Below are positions 26,194-35,428 of a stretch of DNA of 64,000 nt, piece after piece; position 1 is the first letter of the stretch, and each line of letters starts with the position of its first letter. A program made the position numbers and the translations under genes. The stretch is from Pedobacter nyackensis (lineage in GTDB: Bacteria; Bacteroidota; Bacteroidia; Sphingobacteriales; Sphingobacteriaceae), in contig NZ_FWYB01000018.1 in assembly GCF_900176505.1 (NCBI RefSeq), positions 1 through 64,000 of the forward strand, written 5' to 3'. Below the pieces are notes generated by a model. It was not told the origin of the DNA, ran no database searches, and saw nothing but the letters and a program-made list of their open reading frames with translations.

Positions 26194-26263
26194 CCCGAAA
26201 GGCCAGAGGCTGTAAAAGTCGACATTAAACAAAAATCTCTGAAGAATTTATTCATAATATTAA

Positions 26264-26296
26264 GAAAAGGGTTGCTCGTAAAAAGCAACCCTTTTC
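26264..26296. terminator. Bidirectional terminator between convergent operons
   Basis: A perfect 13-bp stem (GAAAAGGGTTGCT, 26264-26276, with 26284-26296) has a seven-base loop, an A-tract on one side and a T-tract on the other. It serves the rightward module-1 operon and the leftward porin operon. Confidence 0.9.
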
Positions 26297-26337
26297 TTAT
26301 TGATTATCTGCAGGCACAGGCACTGCATAATGATAGA

Positions 26338-27567
26338 TTAAAAATATGTTGATACTCCAAATTGTATTGCAGCTGTTCGGCTCGGTGGGTTGCTTAATAA
26401 ATCCCTTTGACTTTGAATTCTATAATTTGCCCTTATAACTGTTTGCGGCCTTGGTCTGAAGCTAATACCAGGCATTATACTCCATAGTTCATCGCCAATA
26501 TTTTCATCAGTTTCTTTAAATTTCCCAACATTCCAATCTACATACTCAAAACGGCAAGCAAGATTGATTACGGCATTTTGCCAACCTAGCATATTTCTTT
26601 TTAGAATTGGTTGTACAATATCAGCAAAGCCGCCTTGTTGTTTGTTCCCAAATTGTTGAGAATAGGTTGCTGGAACACCTACATTGATCCAAGCCCATTC
26701 GGCAGTAATAAAAGTATTCAGCTTTGGCAAAGTAGTATTAAAGTCAATAGCAAATACATCTAAGCGTCTTTTGTCGTCGATAACAATTCCATCATCTTGC
26801 CATTTATTGTAAATACCCCCCATGTAGGATAATCCGATTTCACCTATTTTATTATGTCGCACTGCAATTTTTCCCGTCAATAGCGGTTCGCCGCTTGCCA
26901 TTTCTTCAAACCTTTCTGAATTCTCTTTTGCGGCGGGTAAAAAGGTCTTATTCTCCCGGTTAGCAATAATCGAATTATCAAACCCACTGGAGGCGTAAAG
27001 TTCATAGCCGAACATCCAATTTGTATTATAATGTTTCCCATAAATACCAAACCCGGCATTACTCCAGGTTGCAGGCAACATTTGCGTCATGGCAATGGGA
27101 CGATCAGTAAACTCCCATTTAGGCCCATCATGATTTTGGTTGAATGCACCTATAGGATTCATAATCATTCCACCTCTTAAATTGAGTAGGGGATGAAGTT
27201 CCAGATCAAGTGCAGCAAATTCTATTGCTATTTCCTTTTCGGCTGGTTCAAACTCAATTTCCGATAAGAATTTAATGCGTTTGCCAATTGTGGAAGCAAC
27301 AAATAAGGTCATTCTTCTGAACTGAAATTGATGGCCTTCAGAAACACCATCTGTTCCTGAATGTTGCCAGTTCGCTTCCATATAGCCCCCTAATGCAACA
27401 GGTAATTTTCCAACGGCTATGAACGGTCGTTCATAAACTGCATCCATGTTTAAAGACTTCTTTGCGGTGTCGCTTGTCGATTTTTTAAGAAGCTTGGGAT
27501 CAATTTGGGCTTCTGCTATATAGCAAGTGATTAGTATAACTGTGAGTGTGGTAATTAATTTCTTCAT
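26338..27567 (-). CDS. Outer-membrane porin, phosphate-selective porin O/P-like
   Basis: The 409-residue product has a signal peptide (ITCYIAEAQ) and a beta-barrel make-up with aromatic girdles. Typical porin segments are ALGGYMEANWQHSG, FRRMTLFVASTIGKRIKFLSEIEFE, LRGGMIMNPIGAFNQNHD and a C-terminal AIQFGVSTYF ending in Phe. It resembles the OprO/OprP-like barrels common in Bacteroidota. The gene is the last of a leftward operon and overlaps the Rieske gene by four bases (ATGA). Its company suggests passage of a metal complex or small anion rather than phosphate, but the substrate is not shown by the sequence. Confidence 0.88.
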   Translation of the reverse strand: MKKLITTLTVILITCYIAEAQIDPKLLKKSTSDTAKKSLNMDAVYERPFIAVGKLPVALGGYMEANWQHSGTDGVSEGHQFQFRRMTLFVASTIGKRIKFLSEIEFEPAEKEIAIEFAALDLELHPLLNLRGGMIMNPIGAFNQNHDGPKWEFTDRPIAMTQMLPATWSNAGFGIYGKHYNTNWMFGYELYASSGFDNSIIANRENKTFLPAAKENSERFEEMASGEPLLTGKIAVRHNKIGEIGLSYMGGIYNKWQDDGIVIDDKRRLDVFAIDFNTTLPKLNTFITAEWAWINVGVPATYSQQFGNKQQGGFADIVQPILKRNMLGWQNAVINLACRFEYVDWNVGKFKETDENIGDELWSIMPGISFRPRPQTVIRANYRIQSQRDLLSNPPSRTAAIQFGVSTYF

Positions 27568-28007
27568 ATTGCTTTAAGAGAGATTTTAAGTTGATCCTTA
27601 TCAACAGCGATTGCAAATGTGCGTAGGTTGGTGGCAGCAGGGCCATTTTGCATGATCCCTTTGTTGTTAAATTCACTGCCGTGGGCCGGACATTGTAGTT
27701 TATCCCCAAATACTTGTAATTCGGCACCTTGGTGGGTGCATTGCATCCACAATGCAGTATAAGTACTTTCATTAAAGCGGTACACACAAATAGGAAATTT
27801 TAACTGATCATTGTTGATAATGATATACCTCTTGAATTGTTTCTTATTAGCGTTTTTTACAAAATCAGATAGCGGTACAACCAAATCATCACCTGCTATT
27901 TGTCCCGTTAAAATTTGTAATGAACTGCAACTTTCTAAAAGGGTGGAAATTCCTATGCCACCTAAACAGGCAAGACCACAGTTTTTTATAAAATCTTTTC
28001 TTTCCAT
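27564..28007 (-). CDS. Rieske [2Fe-2S] lipoprotein
   Basis: The 147-residue protein has the two Rieske cluster motifs, C90-T-H92 (MQCTHQGAE) and C106-P-A-H109-G-S (LQCPAHGSEF). The N-terminus ERKDFIKNCGLACLGGIG ends with a lipobox at LLESC (Cys27), so it is probably lipid-anchored in the periplasm; the positive start does not contain a twin Arg. It would pass electrons between the di-heme lipoprotein encoded two bases upstream and an unknown partner. It overlaps the porin gene by four bases. Confidence 0.92.
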   Translation of the reverse strand: MERKDFIKNCGLACLGGIGISTLLESCSSLQILTGQIAGDDLVVPLSDFVKNANKKQFKRYIIINNDQLKFPICVYRFNESTYTALWMQCTHQGAELQVFGDKLQCPAHGSEFNNKGIMQNGPAATNLRTFAIAVDKDQLKISLKAI

Positions 28008-28009
28008 GG

Positions 28010-29209
28010 TTATAGTGACTTTAAAAATTTAATAAGTGCATTTTTTTCTAATGTTGAGAGCTGGATAAATTTATTTCTGCTACCTGTTGATTCTCCACCA
28101 TGCAGCTGTATAGCTTCTTCAATACTTTTAGCTCTACCATCGTGCATTAGGTGATATTGACCTCCCTGAGAATTTGTAGAAAGACCAAGTCCCCATAGCG
28201 CAGGAGTTCTCCACTCAAAAGTTTTTGCCGTTCCTTCAGTGTAGCCGTCGTCAAGTCCAGGCCCCATATCGTGTAATAGTAGGTCAGTATATGGTTGGAA
28301 AGTAACGTTAGATAGGGCAGTTATAGAAGATGCACCTGTTTTTAAAGTTGGCTTATGGCATGTTGAGCAATTTATGCGATCAAATATCATTCTTCCATTT
28401 TGTACTTCAGGATCGTTTTGCTGACGTTGTATAGGAGCTTTAAGCGCTTGTAAATAGAACACCACATCATTTACGGTTTGGGTAGAAATCTCCGGGTCAA
28501 TTGCTAAACGCGTATAAACATCTACAGGATCGTAACTAGAGGTAATTCCAATATCCTGATTATAGGCATTTACGGTTTGATGCAATAGGCTATAAGCTGC
28601 TGCTTTTTTGCCAAAACGATGAATATATTTTCCGGTTTTTTCAATTGCATGAGCAAAGGGCACTACATAATCTGGTAAATTACCATAGTTTGGTATCCCG
28701 GAAATCCCGTCGTTATCATTGTCATTAGGGTCTGCCATTGCTAGTATATCTGCGTCAGAAACGAGTTCTAAAAATCCTAATCCAGTATTTGCAGGAGGTG
28801 TAAATTTGGAAAAAGTTGCTCCGAAGGGTATTTGTTCTGGCATATAACCAGGTATTGCTCTGTTTTGTAATTGAGGACCGCCCTGATGTAGGAATTTGTT
28901 CCCAGTTTCGTCAATTTGTCCGAAGCGGGTAAGTGTAGTAAAAGGATGCCCTTTACCATCTCCTGCATGACAACTACCACAGCTTGTAGCTACAAAAACG
29001 GTCCCTAATCCTGTTTCTGGAGTAAATACTTCATCATTAAAGGCTACATCCCCAGCTAAGAATCTTCGGCTTTGCTCATTGGTTAAGCCTTCGACAGGTC
29101 CATCTAGTAAATCTTCATCTTTAGGAGCAGCAGGTCCTAGCTTGGAGCAGGATTGTATAACAACAACAAACCCAAGGAGAAACAATACAATAAGTAATGC
29201 TTTTTTCAT
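28010..29209 (-). CDS. Di-heme thiol oxidoreductase family lipoprotein (DHOR, DUF1111)
   Basis: The 399-residue product has a lipobox at VVIQSC (Cys21) and two heme-c motifs, C77GSCH81 and C281STCH285. Family-typical segments include DVAFNDEVFTPETGLG, TSCGSCHAGDGKG, FEWRTPALWGLGLS and LMHDGRAKSIEEAIQLHGGE. DHOR proteins elsewhere accompany imelysins and TonB receptors in iron-linked loci. Here the partners are a Rieske lipoprotein and a porin. It is the first gene of the operon, 122 bases from the divergent DtxR-family regulator, and its promoter carries a DtxR-like box. Confidence 0.92.
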   Translation of the reverse strand: MKKALLIVLFLLGFVVVIQSCSKLGPAAPKDEDLLDGPVEGLTNEQSRRFLAGDVAFNDEVFTPETGLGTVFVATSCGSCHAGDGKGHPFTTLTRFGQIDETGNKFLHQGGPQLQNRAIPGYMPEQIPFGATFSKFTPPANTGLGFLELVSDADILAMADPNDNDNDGISGIPNYGNLPDYVVPFAHAIEKTGKYIHRFGKKAAAYSLLHQTVNAYNQDIGITSSYDPVDVYTRLAIDPEISTQTVNDVVFYLQALKAPIQRQQNDPEVQNGRMIFDRINCSTCHKPTLKTGASSITALSNVTFQPYTDLLLHDMGPGLDDGYTEGTAKTFEWRTPALWGLGLSTNSQGGQYHLMHDGRAKSIEEAIQLHGGESTGSRNKFIQLSTLEKNALIKFLKSL

Positions 29210-29235
29210 TAATCTAATTTTAGAGTTATATTATG

Positions 29236-29267
29236 CAAATATATAAAGTTAGGTTATACTAACATAA
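29236..29267 (-). promoter_or_regulatory. -7 box and DtxR/IdeR-like operator of the di-heme/Rieske/porin operon
   Basis: On the minus strand TATATTTG (29236-29243) fits TAnnTTTG, 27 bases before the start codon at 29209. Just upstream, TTAGGTTATACTAACATAA (29249-29267) is a 19-base imperfect palindrome close to the DtxR/IdeR consensus TTAGGTTAGSCTAACCTAA, with about three differences. It fills the region between -7 and -33, so binding should repress. The divergent gene encodes a DtxR-family protein, which supports the assignment. Confidence 0.65.
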
Positions 29268-29318
29268 TTTATTTGATAAGTCGATATTAAAGCGAATATT
29301 AAAGCGTAATATTATGTT

Positions 29319-29326
29319 TAGCTTTG
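29319..29326 (+). promoter_or_regulatory. -7 box of the DtxR-family gene
   Basis: TAGCTTTG matches TAnnTTTG and ends only four bases before the ATG at 29331. If used, the mRNA would have almost no leader. Confidence 0.5.
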
Positions 29327-29330
29327 TTAG

Positions 29331-29989
29331 ATGAATTCCCAAACAGAAGAGAATTACCTGAAAGCACTTTTCATTTTGGCTGACGAAAACGGAAAGATTG
29401 GCGTAAACGATTTGAGTAAGTTTCTAGGAATAAAAATGCCTACAGTCAATAGTATGATGAAGAAGCTTGCGGAAAAAAAGCTTGTTCGTTATGTAACTTA
29501 TAAGCCTGTTACCCTTACTGAAGTAGGTAAAAAGGAGGCTGCCCTAATTGTTAGAAAGCATCGCCTTACTGAAATGTATCTGTAGAGAAAATGGGATTTG
29601 GCTGGGATGAAGTCCATAATATTGCAGAGCAGATTGAGCATGTGAGTTCTAGCATTTTTTTTGATAAAATGGATGAAATCCTGGGCCATCCAAAATTTGA
29701 TCCTCATGGTGCGCCTATACCTGACAGCTATGGAAGAGTTGAATTTCTTGATCAAAGAAAGTTGAGTGAATGCAGCACCGGTGAAACCATTAAGCTTTTT
29801 GGTGTTATTCACTCCTCTGATGATTTCTTGAAGTTTTTAAATAGTAGAGATTTAAAATTGGGAACTATCCTTACAATCGATTTAATAGAAGCTTTTGATG
29901 GAACCAGAGAAGTAAGTTATGATGGGAGAACAAATGTCGTACTTAGCCAAATTGCTTGTGAGAAGTTATTGATACAGAAGTTAAGGTAA
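29331..29989 (+). pseudogene. DtxR/MntR-family metal-dependent regulator, frameshifted
   Basis: The first part (29331-29585) encodes the winged-helix domain: TEENYLKALFILADENGKIG, VNSMMKKLAEKKLVRY, then RKHRLTEMYL and a TAG. The second part, open from 29591 in another frame, continues exactly where the family continues: MGFGWDEVHNIAEQIEHV, the FDPHGAPIPD segment and a FeoA-like C-terminal domain. Restoring one G after 29582 (CTGTAGAG to CTGGTAGAG) rejoins the protein as ...EMYLVEKMGFGW..., about 219 residues. Either the regulator is inactive, a truncated DNA-binding domain is made, or the base is a sequencing error. Both halves look unchanged otherwise, so the lesion is recent. Confidence 0.85.
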
Positions 29990-30079
29990 AACCTGCACCG
30001 GAGAGGCCACGACAAAAAAAAGCCGATGAAGATTATCGGTTGATATATAATTTATTACTAGATTCGTTTTGAAAATTAA

Positions 30080-30664
30080 ATGACCAGCCAGCTCCTAATT
30101 TCTGATTCAGATCTGATTTCCATGTTGAAAAATGGGGACAGGAAAGCATTTAGCGAAATTTACAATCGCTACTGGAAGTCGCTCCATCATTTTGCATATA
30201 ATATTGTTGGTGATGAAAATGCAGCCTCCGATGCACTTCAGGAAGTTTTTGTAAGCTTGTGGAAACGTAGGGAGACCGTAGAGATTCTTTCTTTAAAGTC
30301 TTATTTGTTTCAGGCTGTTAGATTTGGAGTCCTGAAGTTGATACGCCAGCAGAAAACAGATCAGCTTTTTTATACAAGGCTTGCTATGGTTACCAGTGAG
30401 ATCGTATTGGAAAATCCAATGCTCTTTAAAGAACAACAACATCTTATAGCGCAACTGATCAGTCAGCTACCTTCGGACTGCAGAGCTATATTTGTGATGA
30501 GCAGAGAGGAGAACTTAACCTATAAACAGATAGCCAGTAAATTGGAAATATCTGAAAAAACCGTAGAAAAAAAGATGTCCATTTCGCTTAAGATGATCAG
30601 GAGTGGTCTTAACCTTGAACTCTGTCTTGCTGTTACGTCTTTTTACTTTTTGTCCAAATCCTAA
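30080..30664 (+). CDS. ECF RNA polymerase sigma-70 factor, module 2
   Basis: The 194-residue product has region 2 (FSEIYNRYWKSLHHFAYNIV, ASDALQEVFVSLWKRR) and region 4 (LPSDCRAIFVMSR, LTYKQIASKLEISEKTVEKK), the Bacteroidota ECF type. A hydrophobic C-terminal tail (ELCLAVTSFYFLSKS) is present. The FecR partner starts 87 bases downstream. It is expected to transcribe the susCD pair at 32082-37072. Confidence 0.93.
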   Translation: MTSQLLISDSDLISMLKNGDRKAFSEIYNRYWKSLHHFAYNIVGDENAASDALQEVFVSLWKRRETVEILSLKSYLFQAVRFGVLKLIRQQKTDQLFYTRLAMVTSEIVLENPMLFKEQQHLIAQLISQLPSDCRAIFVMSREENLTYKQIASKLEISEKTVEKKMSISLKMIRSGLNLELCLAVTSFYFLSKS

Positions 30665-30751
30665 GCGTTTTTTATCATTCCCATTATTCCGAAAAAAACA
30701 TTTGCTAAAGCGTAGGGTATCCCTGGTCTTTTGGTACATATGTATATAACT

Positions 30752-31930
30752 ATGGAAAAGGAACATTTTTTATCGCTCGTCGAAAGGTATCTGGACAATA
30801 CAGCCACCCCGGATGAAAAGATACTGGTTGAGGCCTATTGTGATAGGATGGGTGAAAAGAAGTATAGCGTATTTAGCCCTGAACAGGAGGAAACACTCAA
30901 GACCCGCTTGTTGTTTAAAATCGAGGAAGACCTATGGGGAGACCAAAAATTGGATACCAATAAAGCAAGGCGGAGCAGGTTTGTTTTACCGTTTAGGTGG
31001 TTGGCTGCCGCGGTAATCCTTATCATTGTGGGAACGGCTTTGTTTTTAATCAAGCCCAACAAACTGCAGACACCAGTACAGATCGATTATGCGAGCCGGA
31101 TTTTAGCTGGAGGAGACAGAGCAATACTGATCCTGGGCGATGGATCTAAAATAGATCTGGGTAAAGCCGATAAAGGGCATATTGCAGACCAGAGAGGGCA
31201 GGAGATAAAAAAGACAGCTGAAGGCAGATTGGTGTATGACCTGGTTGCCAGCGACCTATCGGCTGAAAGTTCAAAGGTCACTTTCAACACGGTAATCACG
31301 CCAAATGGTGGTAAATTTCAGGTGGTACTTTCTGATGGTACCAAGGTTTGGTTAAATTCAGCTTCAAGTGTTCGATACCCTTCTACATTCTCTAAAGATA
31401 ACAGGGTTATTGAGCTTGAGGGAGAAGGGTACTTTGAGGTTGCACATGATAGTTCAAGGCCATTTATTGTAAAAACAGGAAAACAGCATGTAGAAGTATT
31501 TGGAACACATTTTAATATTTCAGCTTATGATGATGATGGCATGACCAGAACGACCCTTTTGGAAGGGAGTGTAGCAGTGAGGCCATTAGTTTCATCGGGA
31601 AGTAAATATAGCCGGATCGCCCGTCTTGTTCCAGGGCAGCAATCTCAGCTGAAAGGAACCGAATTGTTGGTCAATAATGTTGATGCGGAAGCAGCAATAG
31701 ATTGGAAGAACGGCAAATTCATATTCAGGAACGAAAGTCTAAAATCAATTATGAGAAAACTTTCCCGTTGGTACGATATTGAAGTAGACTATAAAGGGAA
31801 TGTTGAAAATCTACCTTTTGGAGGCCGGATATCCAGGTCGAAAAATCTAAAGGAAGCGCTGAGGATACTCACACTTACCGGAGATGTAAATGTAAAAGTT
31901 GAAGGAAGGAGGGTAACCATTATGCCATAG
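30752..31930 (+). CDS. FecR family anti-sigma factor, module 2
   Basis: The product (392 residues from the ATG at 30752) has the N-terminal sigma-binding region (FLSLVERYLDNTATPDEKIL), one TM helix (WLAAAVILIIVGTALFLI, about 85-102), the FecR domain (VITPNGGKFQVVLSDGTKVW, GEGYFEVAHDSSRPF, VFGTHFNISAYDDD) and DUF4974 (FRNESLKSIMRKLSRWYDIE). The ATG at 30752 gives the usual length; the TTG at 30731 and the ATG at 30740 add a few residues only. Role as for module 1. Confidence 0.92.
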   Translation: MEKEHFLSLVERYLDNTATPDEKILVEAYCDRMGEKKYSVFSPEQEETLKTRLLFKIEEDLWGDQKLDTNKARRSRFVLPFRWLAAAVILIIVGTALFLIKPNKLQTPVQIDYASRILAGGDRAILILGDGSKIDLGKADKGHIADQRGQEIKKTAEGRLVYDLVASDLSAESSKVTFNTVITPNGGKFQVVLSDGTKVWLNSASSVRYPSTFSKDNRVIELEGEGYFEVAHDSSRPFIVKTGKQHVEVFGTHFNISAYDDDGMTRTTLLEGSVAVRPLVSSGSKYSRIARLVPGQQSQLKGTELLVNNVDAEAAIDWKNGKFIFRNESLKSIMRKLSRWYDIEVDYKGNVENLPFGGRISRSKNLKEALRILTLTGDVNVKVEGRRVTIMP

Positions 31931-31955
31931 ATCTAAAATGGGTAGCGGTTACATA

Positions 31956-31984
31956 ATCCGGAAGTGCTGGACACACTCCCGGAT
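31956..31984 (+). promoter_or_regulatory. A-C mismatch hairpin before susC, module 2
   Basis: ATCCGGAAGTG pairs with CACTCCCGGAT with one A-C mismatch, loop CTGGACA. It ends 97 bases before the SusC start. Confidence 0.6.
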
Positions 31985-32081
31985 AAAATAATAGGCTTCC
32001 CCACCCTTTAATCAATGTTAATAATCAACCAAACACGATGTGCTGGAAACAGGGCGTCTTCAACCTAAACTATTCAAATGT

Positions 32082-35000
32082 ATGAAATTTTACGATTCTA
32101 ATTCGTATAGGGCTTCCTATGTGAATGAAAAGACTCTTTTGATCATGAAGCTAACTGCGATTCTTCTTTTTGCCCTTATCTTTCAGGTGCGTGCATCTGG
32201 CTATGCGCAGAAAACTGTTACAATAAATGAGCGAAATGCCTCTTTGGAAAAAGTCCTGGAGAAAATTGGGGACCAGAGTGGATACGATATTTTTTTCAAT
32301 GCCCTACTGATAGGAAAGGCCAACCAGGTGAGCATAAAGGTAAAAGACATGCCACTCCTGGAGGTCTTGATGAAATGCTTTGCCAACCAGCCGCTCACCT
32401 ATACGGTGGAAGGATCGGCAATTATAATTAAGGATAAACAACTTCTTGAAAGAAATCAAATGCCCAAAGCCTTATTCGGTAACATCAGGGGCAGGGTTAT
32501 CGATGAGAAAAATGAAGGAGTACCTGGAGCCACCATACGGGTTAAGGGTTCTACTTCTGCTGTGATTACCGATCCAAATGGTTATTTTGAAATTAAAAAC
32601 GTAAAAGCAGATGATATCATCCAGGTGGCCTTTATTGGTTATGCAGCTCAGGAAGTAAGGGTAAACCTTAAAACGGAAATGTTAATCCAGATTATAGCTG
32701 AAGCGGGAAGCCTGAACGAGGTGGTTGTTTCCGGTTTTGGACAAACCCAAAGGAAAATAAGCGTAACAGCTGCCATATCTACCGTTCAGACAAAGGAGCT
32801 AAAACAAAGTCCTGTCTCCAATCTGAGCAATGCGCTTGCAGGACGCCTGCCTGGGCTAACCACTATCCAGTCTTCCGGTATTCCAGGAGCAGATGCCTCA
32901 ACAATTTATATCCGTGGTATCGGTACCTATGGGGCTAGCAGAGGACCATTGATTGTTATCGATGGTCTCCCCAGGGGCGATGCCAATTTCGGCGATATCG
33001 ATGTGAACGAGGTTGCTTCCATCAGTATCCTTAAAGATGCTGCATCCACATCCCTCTACGGTATACAGGGAGCTAATGGAGTTATCCTGGTAACGACCAA
33101 ACGTGGTACGGTCCAAAAAACGCAAATACAGTTCAATGGACAGTACGGCGTGCAGACTCCGCAACGTTTGCCTGAGCGGTTTAGCAGTTTTCAGAAAGCC
33201 ACCCTTGACAATGCCGGCTCTGTAAATGATGGCACTAATCCGATCTGGACGGCAAAAGAAATCGAACTCTTCCAGAACCAAACAGATCCTTATACCTACC
33301 CCGATGTCAATTGGTACGATGTGATCTTTAAATCAACTACGCCTCAGCAGCAATACAATGTTAACATGAATGGTGGTAACAGTAGTGTGAAATACTTTGT
33401 GTCTCTTGGTTACCTGAATCAGGGTACGCTTTTTAAAGGAGCTGAAGACAACAAATATGGCGTAAGCCAAAAATACGATCGTTACAATTTCAGGTCTAAT
33501 ATTGATATCGCTGCAACAGATATGATGAATGTGAGGGTGGATCTTGCCTCTAGAATTGAACAGCGTACCGGACCAGGGCCCGGTTATGCAACTGTTTTTT
33601 CTTATGTAAACCTGATGCAGAATTATACTACCCCTGTGTATAATCCAAATGGTACTTATGGTGCGGGCAGGATAAATGCCAATGATATTGGGAATCCCCT
33701 TGGGACAATCAATGATAGTGGTTACTATGATAACTTCTGGAACAGCACCAACGGAACCATCGAGGTTAACCATAAACTTGATTTCATTACCAAGGGATTT
33801 AGTGCCAAAGGACTTTATACCTTTGAAAATTATGCCGCCATAAATTATAGCCAGACACAGAAATTTGATGCTTTTAGATATCGCAAAGATCCGGTAACAG
33901 GTCTAGAGACCTATATCCCTTTCTCTCAGAAGACCTCGCTCGCCAAAACTTACAGCACCTCTGCCAATCGGTATTATTATTATAACCTACAGCTTCAATA
34001 TGACAGGAGTTTCGGTAAAAACTCTTTTTCGGGCCTAACACTTTTTAACAGAAATTATACCTCGGTGGCCAATGATCTGCCAAAGGCTTATGAGGGATTT
34101 GTGGGCAGAGTAGCATACAACTATGACTCAAAATATTTTGCTGAGGTCAATGTCGGTTATAATGGCTCGGAAAACTTTCCAAAAGGAAACCGCTATGGAT
34201 TCTTTCCTGCCGTATCCGCTGGCTGGATAGTTTCTGCTGAGTCTTGGTACAGTTCAAAGGTTATTAACTATTTAAAAATCCGTGGATCGTTCGGATATGT
34301 GGGTAACGATAATATTGGTGGTTCGAGATGGTTGTTTATCTCTGATTACAGCCGTGGCGGTGGATTCGATTTCGGTACCTCGCCGGCTTTGTCTGGAGGA
34401 TATAATGTAAATAGAACAGGAAATCCAAATATCACCTGGGAACGTGCCCAGAAATCCAACATTGGCCTGGAGACTGGCTTTTTTAACAATGCAATAAAAC
34501 TTGAGATTGATGTATTTAGGGAAAACAGATCCAATATCCTTACTACCCCTCAAACCATTCCAACTTATCTGGGTATTGCGGGGCTTTCAGCAATCAATGT
34601 TGGTAAGGTATTGAACCAGGGATTTGAAGCCTCTTTAAATTTCAATAAAAAAGCAGGTCAGGTGAATTTCTTCGGCTATGTAAACTGGACATATAACAAA
34701 AACAAAATTCTTGCTCGTGATGAGCCCAATCTTGCTTTCCCATATCAGGCCCTTACCGGTCTACCGGTAGGCTACCAGCTTGGTTATATATCGGAAGGTC
34801 TTTTTCAAGATCAGAATCAGATAAATACTGCTCCAAAACAGAGTTTTGCGGGAGTGGTAAAACCTGGTGATATCCGTTACAGAGACATGAACGGCGATAA
34901 CATCATTAACGAGAGTGATCGTGTTGCCATACAGATCAATAATTTTCCGAATAATACCATAGGCGCATCTCTTGGTACTTCCTTTAAAGGGATTGATTTA

Positions 35001-35402
35001 AGCGTACTGGTTCAGGGGGCGCTTAGCGGCAAAACCTACGTTCCTTACCTGGGCCCTGCTCGTGTTGGCGATGTATGGACTCCCCAAACCGCTGCTACCG
35101 CAACTTATCCGCTTGTACACTACAGTTTGGCAGGCGGCCAGAATAACTCGCAGATTAGTACCTTTTTCATTTATAGTTCCGATTACCTCAAGCTTAAAAA
35201 CGTAGAGCTGGGTTATACTTTTCCTAAAGAGATGTTATCAAAGATTGGAATCAACTCGCTTAGGATTTTTGCCAATGGCCTAAACCTGGCTACCTGGGAC
35301 AAACTTCCATATAAAGATTATGATCCTGAACAGACAGCGAACGGAACCGCTTTGTACCCGACAATGAAAGTGTACAATTTCGGGGTGTCCATGAACTTTT
35401 AA
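32082..35402 (+). CDS. SusC/RagA-type TonB-linked outer membrane protein with STN domain, module 2
   Basis: The product (1106 residues from the ATG at 32082) has a signal peptide (FQVRASGYAQ), an STN domain (SLEKVLEKIGDQSGYDIFFN), a carboxypeptidase-regulatory-like domain (IRGRVIDEKNEGVPGATIRV), a plug (PLIVIDGLPRGDANFGDID, SISILKDAASTSLYGIQGAN) and a barrel ending KVYNFGVSMNF. The start at CAAATGTATGAAA is shared with modules 3 and 4, so the in-frame GTG at 32040 is rejected. The usual LYGSRAANG plug motif reads LYGIQGANG. It imports an unknown substrate with the SusD encoded 26 bases downstream. Confidence 0.93.
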   Translation: MKFYDSNSYRASYVNEKTLLIMKLTAILLFALIFQVRASGYAQKTVTINERNASLEKVLEKIGDQSGYDIFFNALLIGKANQVSIKVKDMPLLEVLMKCFANQPLTYTVEGSAIIIKDKQLLERNQMPKALFGNIRGRVIDEKNEGVPGATIRVKGSTSAVITDPNGYFEIKNVKADDIIQVAFIGYAAQEVRVNLKTEMLIQIIAEAGSLNEVVVSGFGQTQRKISVTAAISTVQTKELKQSPVSNLSNALAGRLPGLTTIQSSGIPGADASTIYIRGIGTYGASRGPLIVIDGLPRGDANFGDIDVNEVASISILKDAASTSLYGIQGANGVILVTTKRGTVQKTQIQFNGQYGVQTPQRLPERFSSFQKATLDNAGSVNDGTNPIWTAKEIELFQNQTDPYTYPDVNWYDVIFKSTTPQQQYNVNMNGGNSSVKYFVSLGYLNQGTLFKGAEDNKYGVSQKYDRYNFRSNIDIAATDMMNVRVDLASRIEQRTGPGPGYATVFSYVNLMQNYTTPVYNPNGTYGAGRINANDIGNPLGTINDSGYYDNFWNSTNGTIEVNHKLDFITKGFSAKGLYTFENYAAINYSQTQKFDAFRYRKDPVTGLETYIPFSQKTSLAKTYSTSANRYYYYNLQLQYDRSFGKNSFSGLTLFNRNYTSVANDLPKAYEGFVGRVAYNYDSKYFAEVNVGYNGSENFPKGNRYGFFPAVSAGWIVSAESWYSSKVINYLKIRGSFGYVGNDNIGGSRWLFISDYSRGGGFDFGTSPALSGGYNVNRTGNPNITWERAQKSNIGLETGFFNNAIKLEIDVFRENRSNILTTPQTIPTYLGIAGLSAINVGKVLNQGFEASLNFNKKAGQVNFFGYVNWTYNKNKILARDEPNLAFPYQALTGLPVGYQLGYISEGLFQDQNQINTAPKQSFAGVVKPGDIRYRDMNGDNIINESDRVAIQINNFPNNTIGASLGTSFKGIDLSVLVQGALSGKTYVPYLGPARVGDVWTPQTAATATYPLVHYSLAGGQNNSQISTFFIYSSDYLKLKNVELGYTFPKEMLSKIGINSLRIFANGLNLATWDKLPYKDYDPEQTANGTALYPTMKVYNFGVSMNF

Positions 35403-35428
35403 ACCTTTAAAAAACTAAATGTATACTG

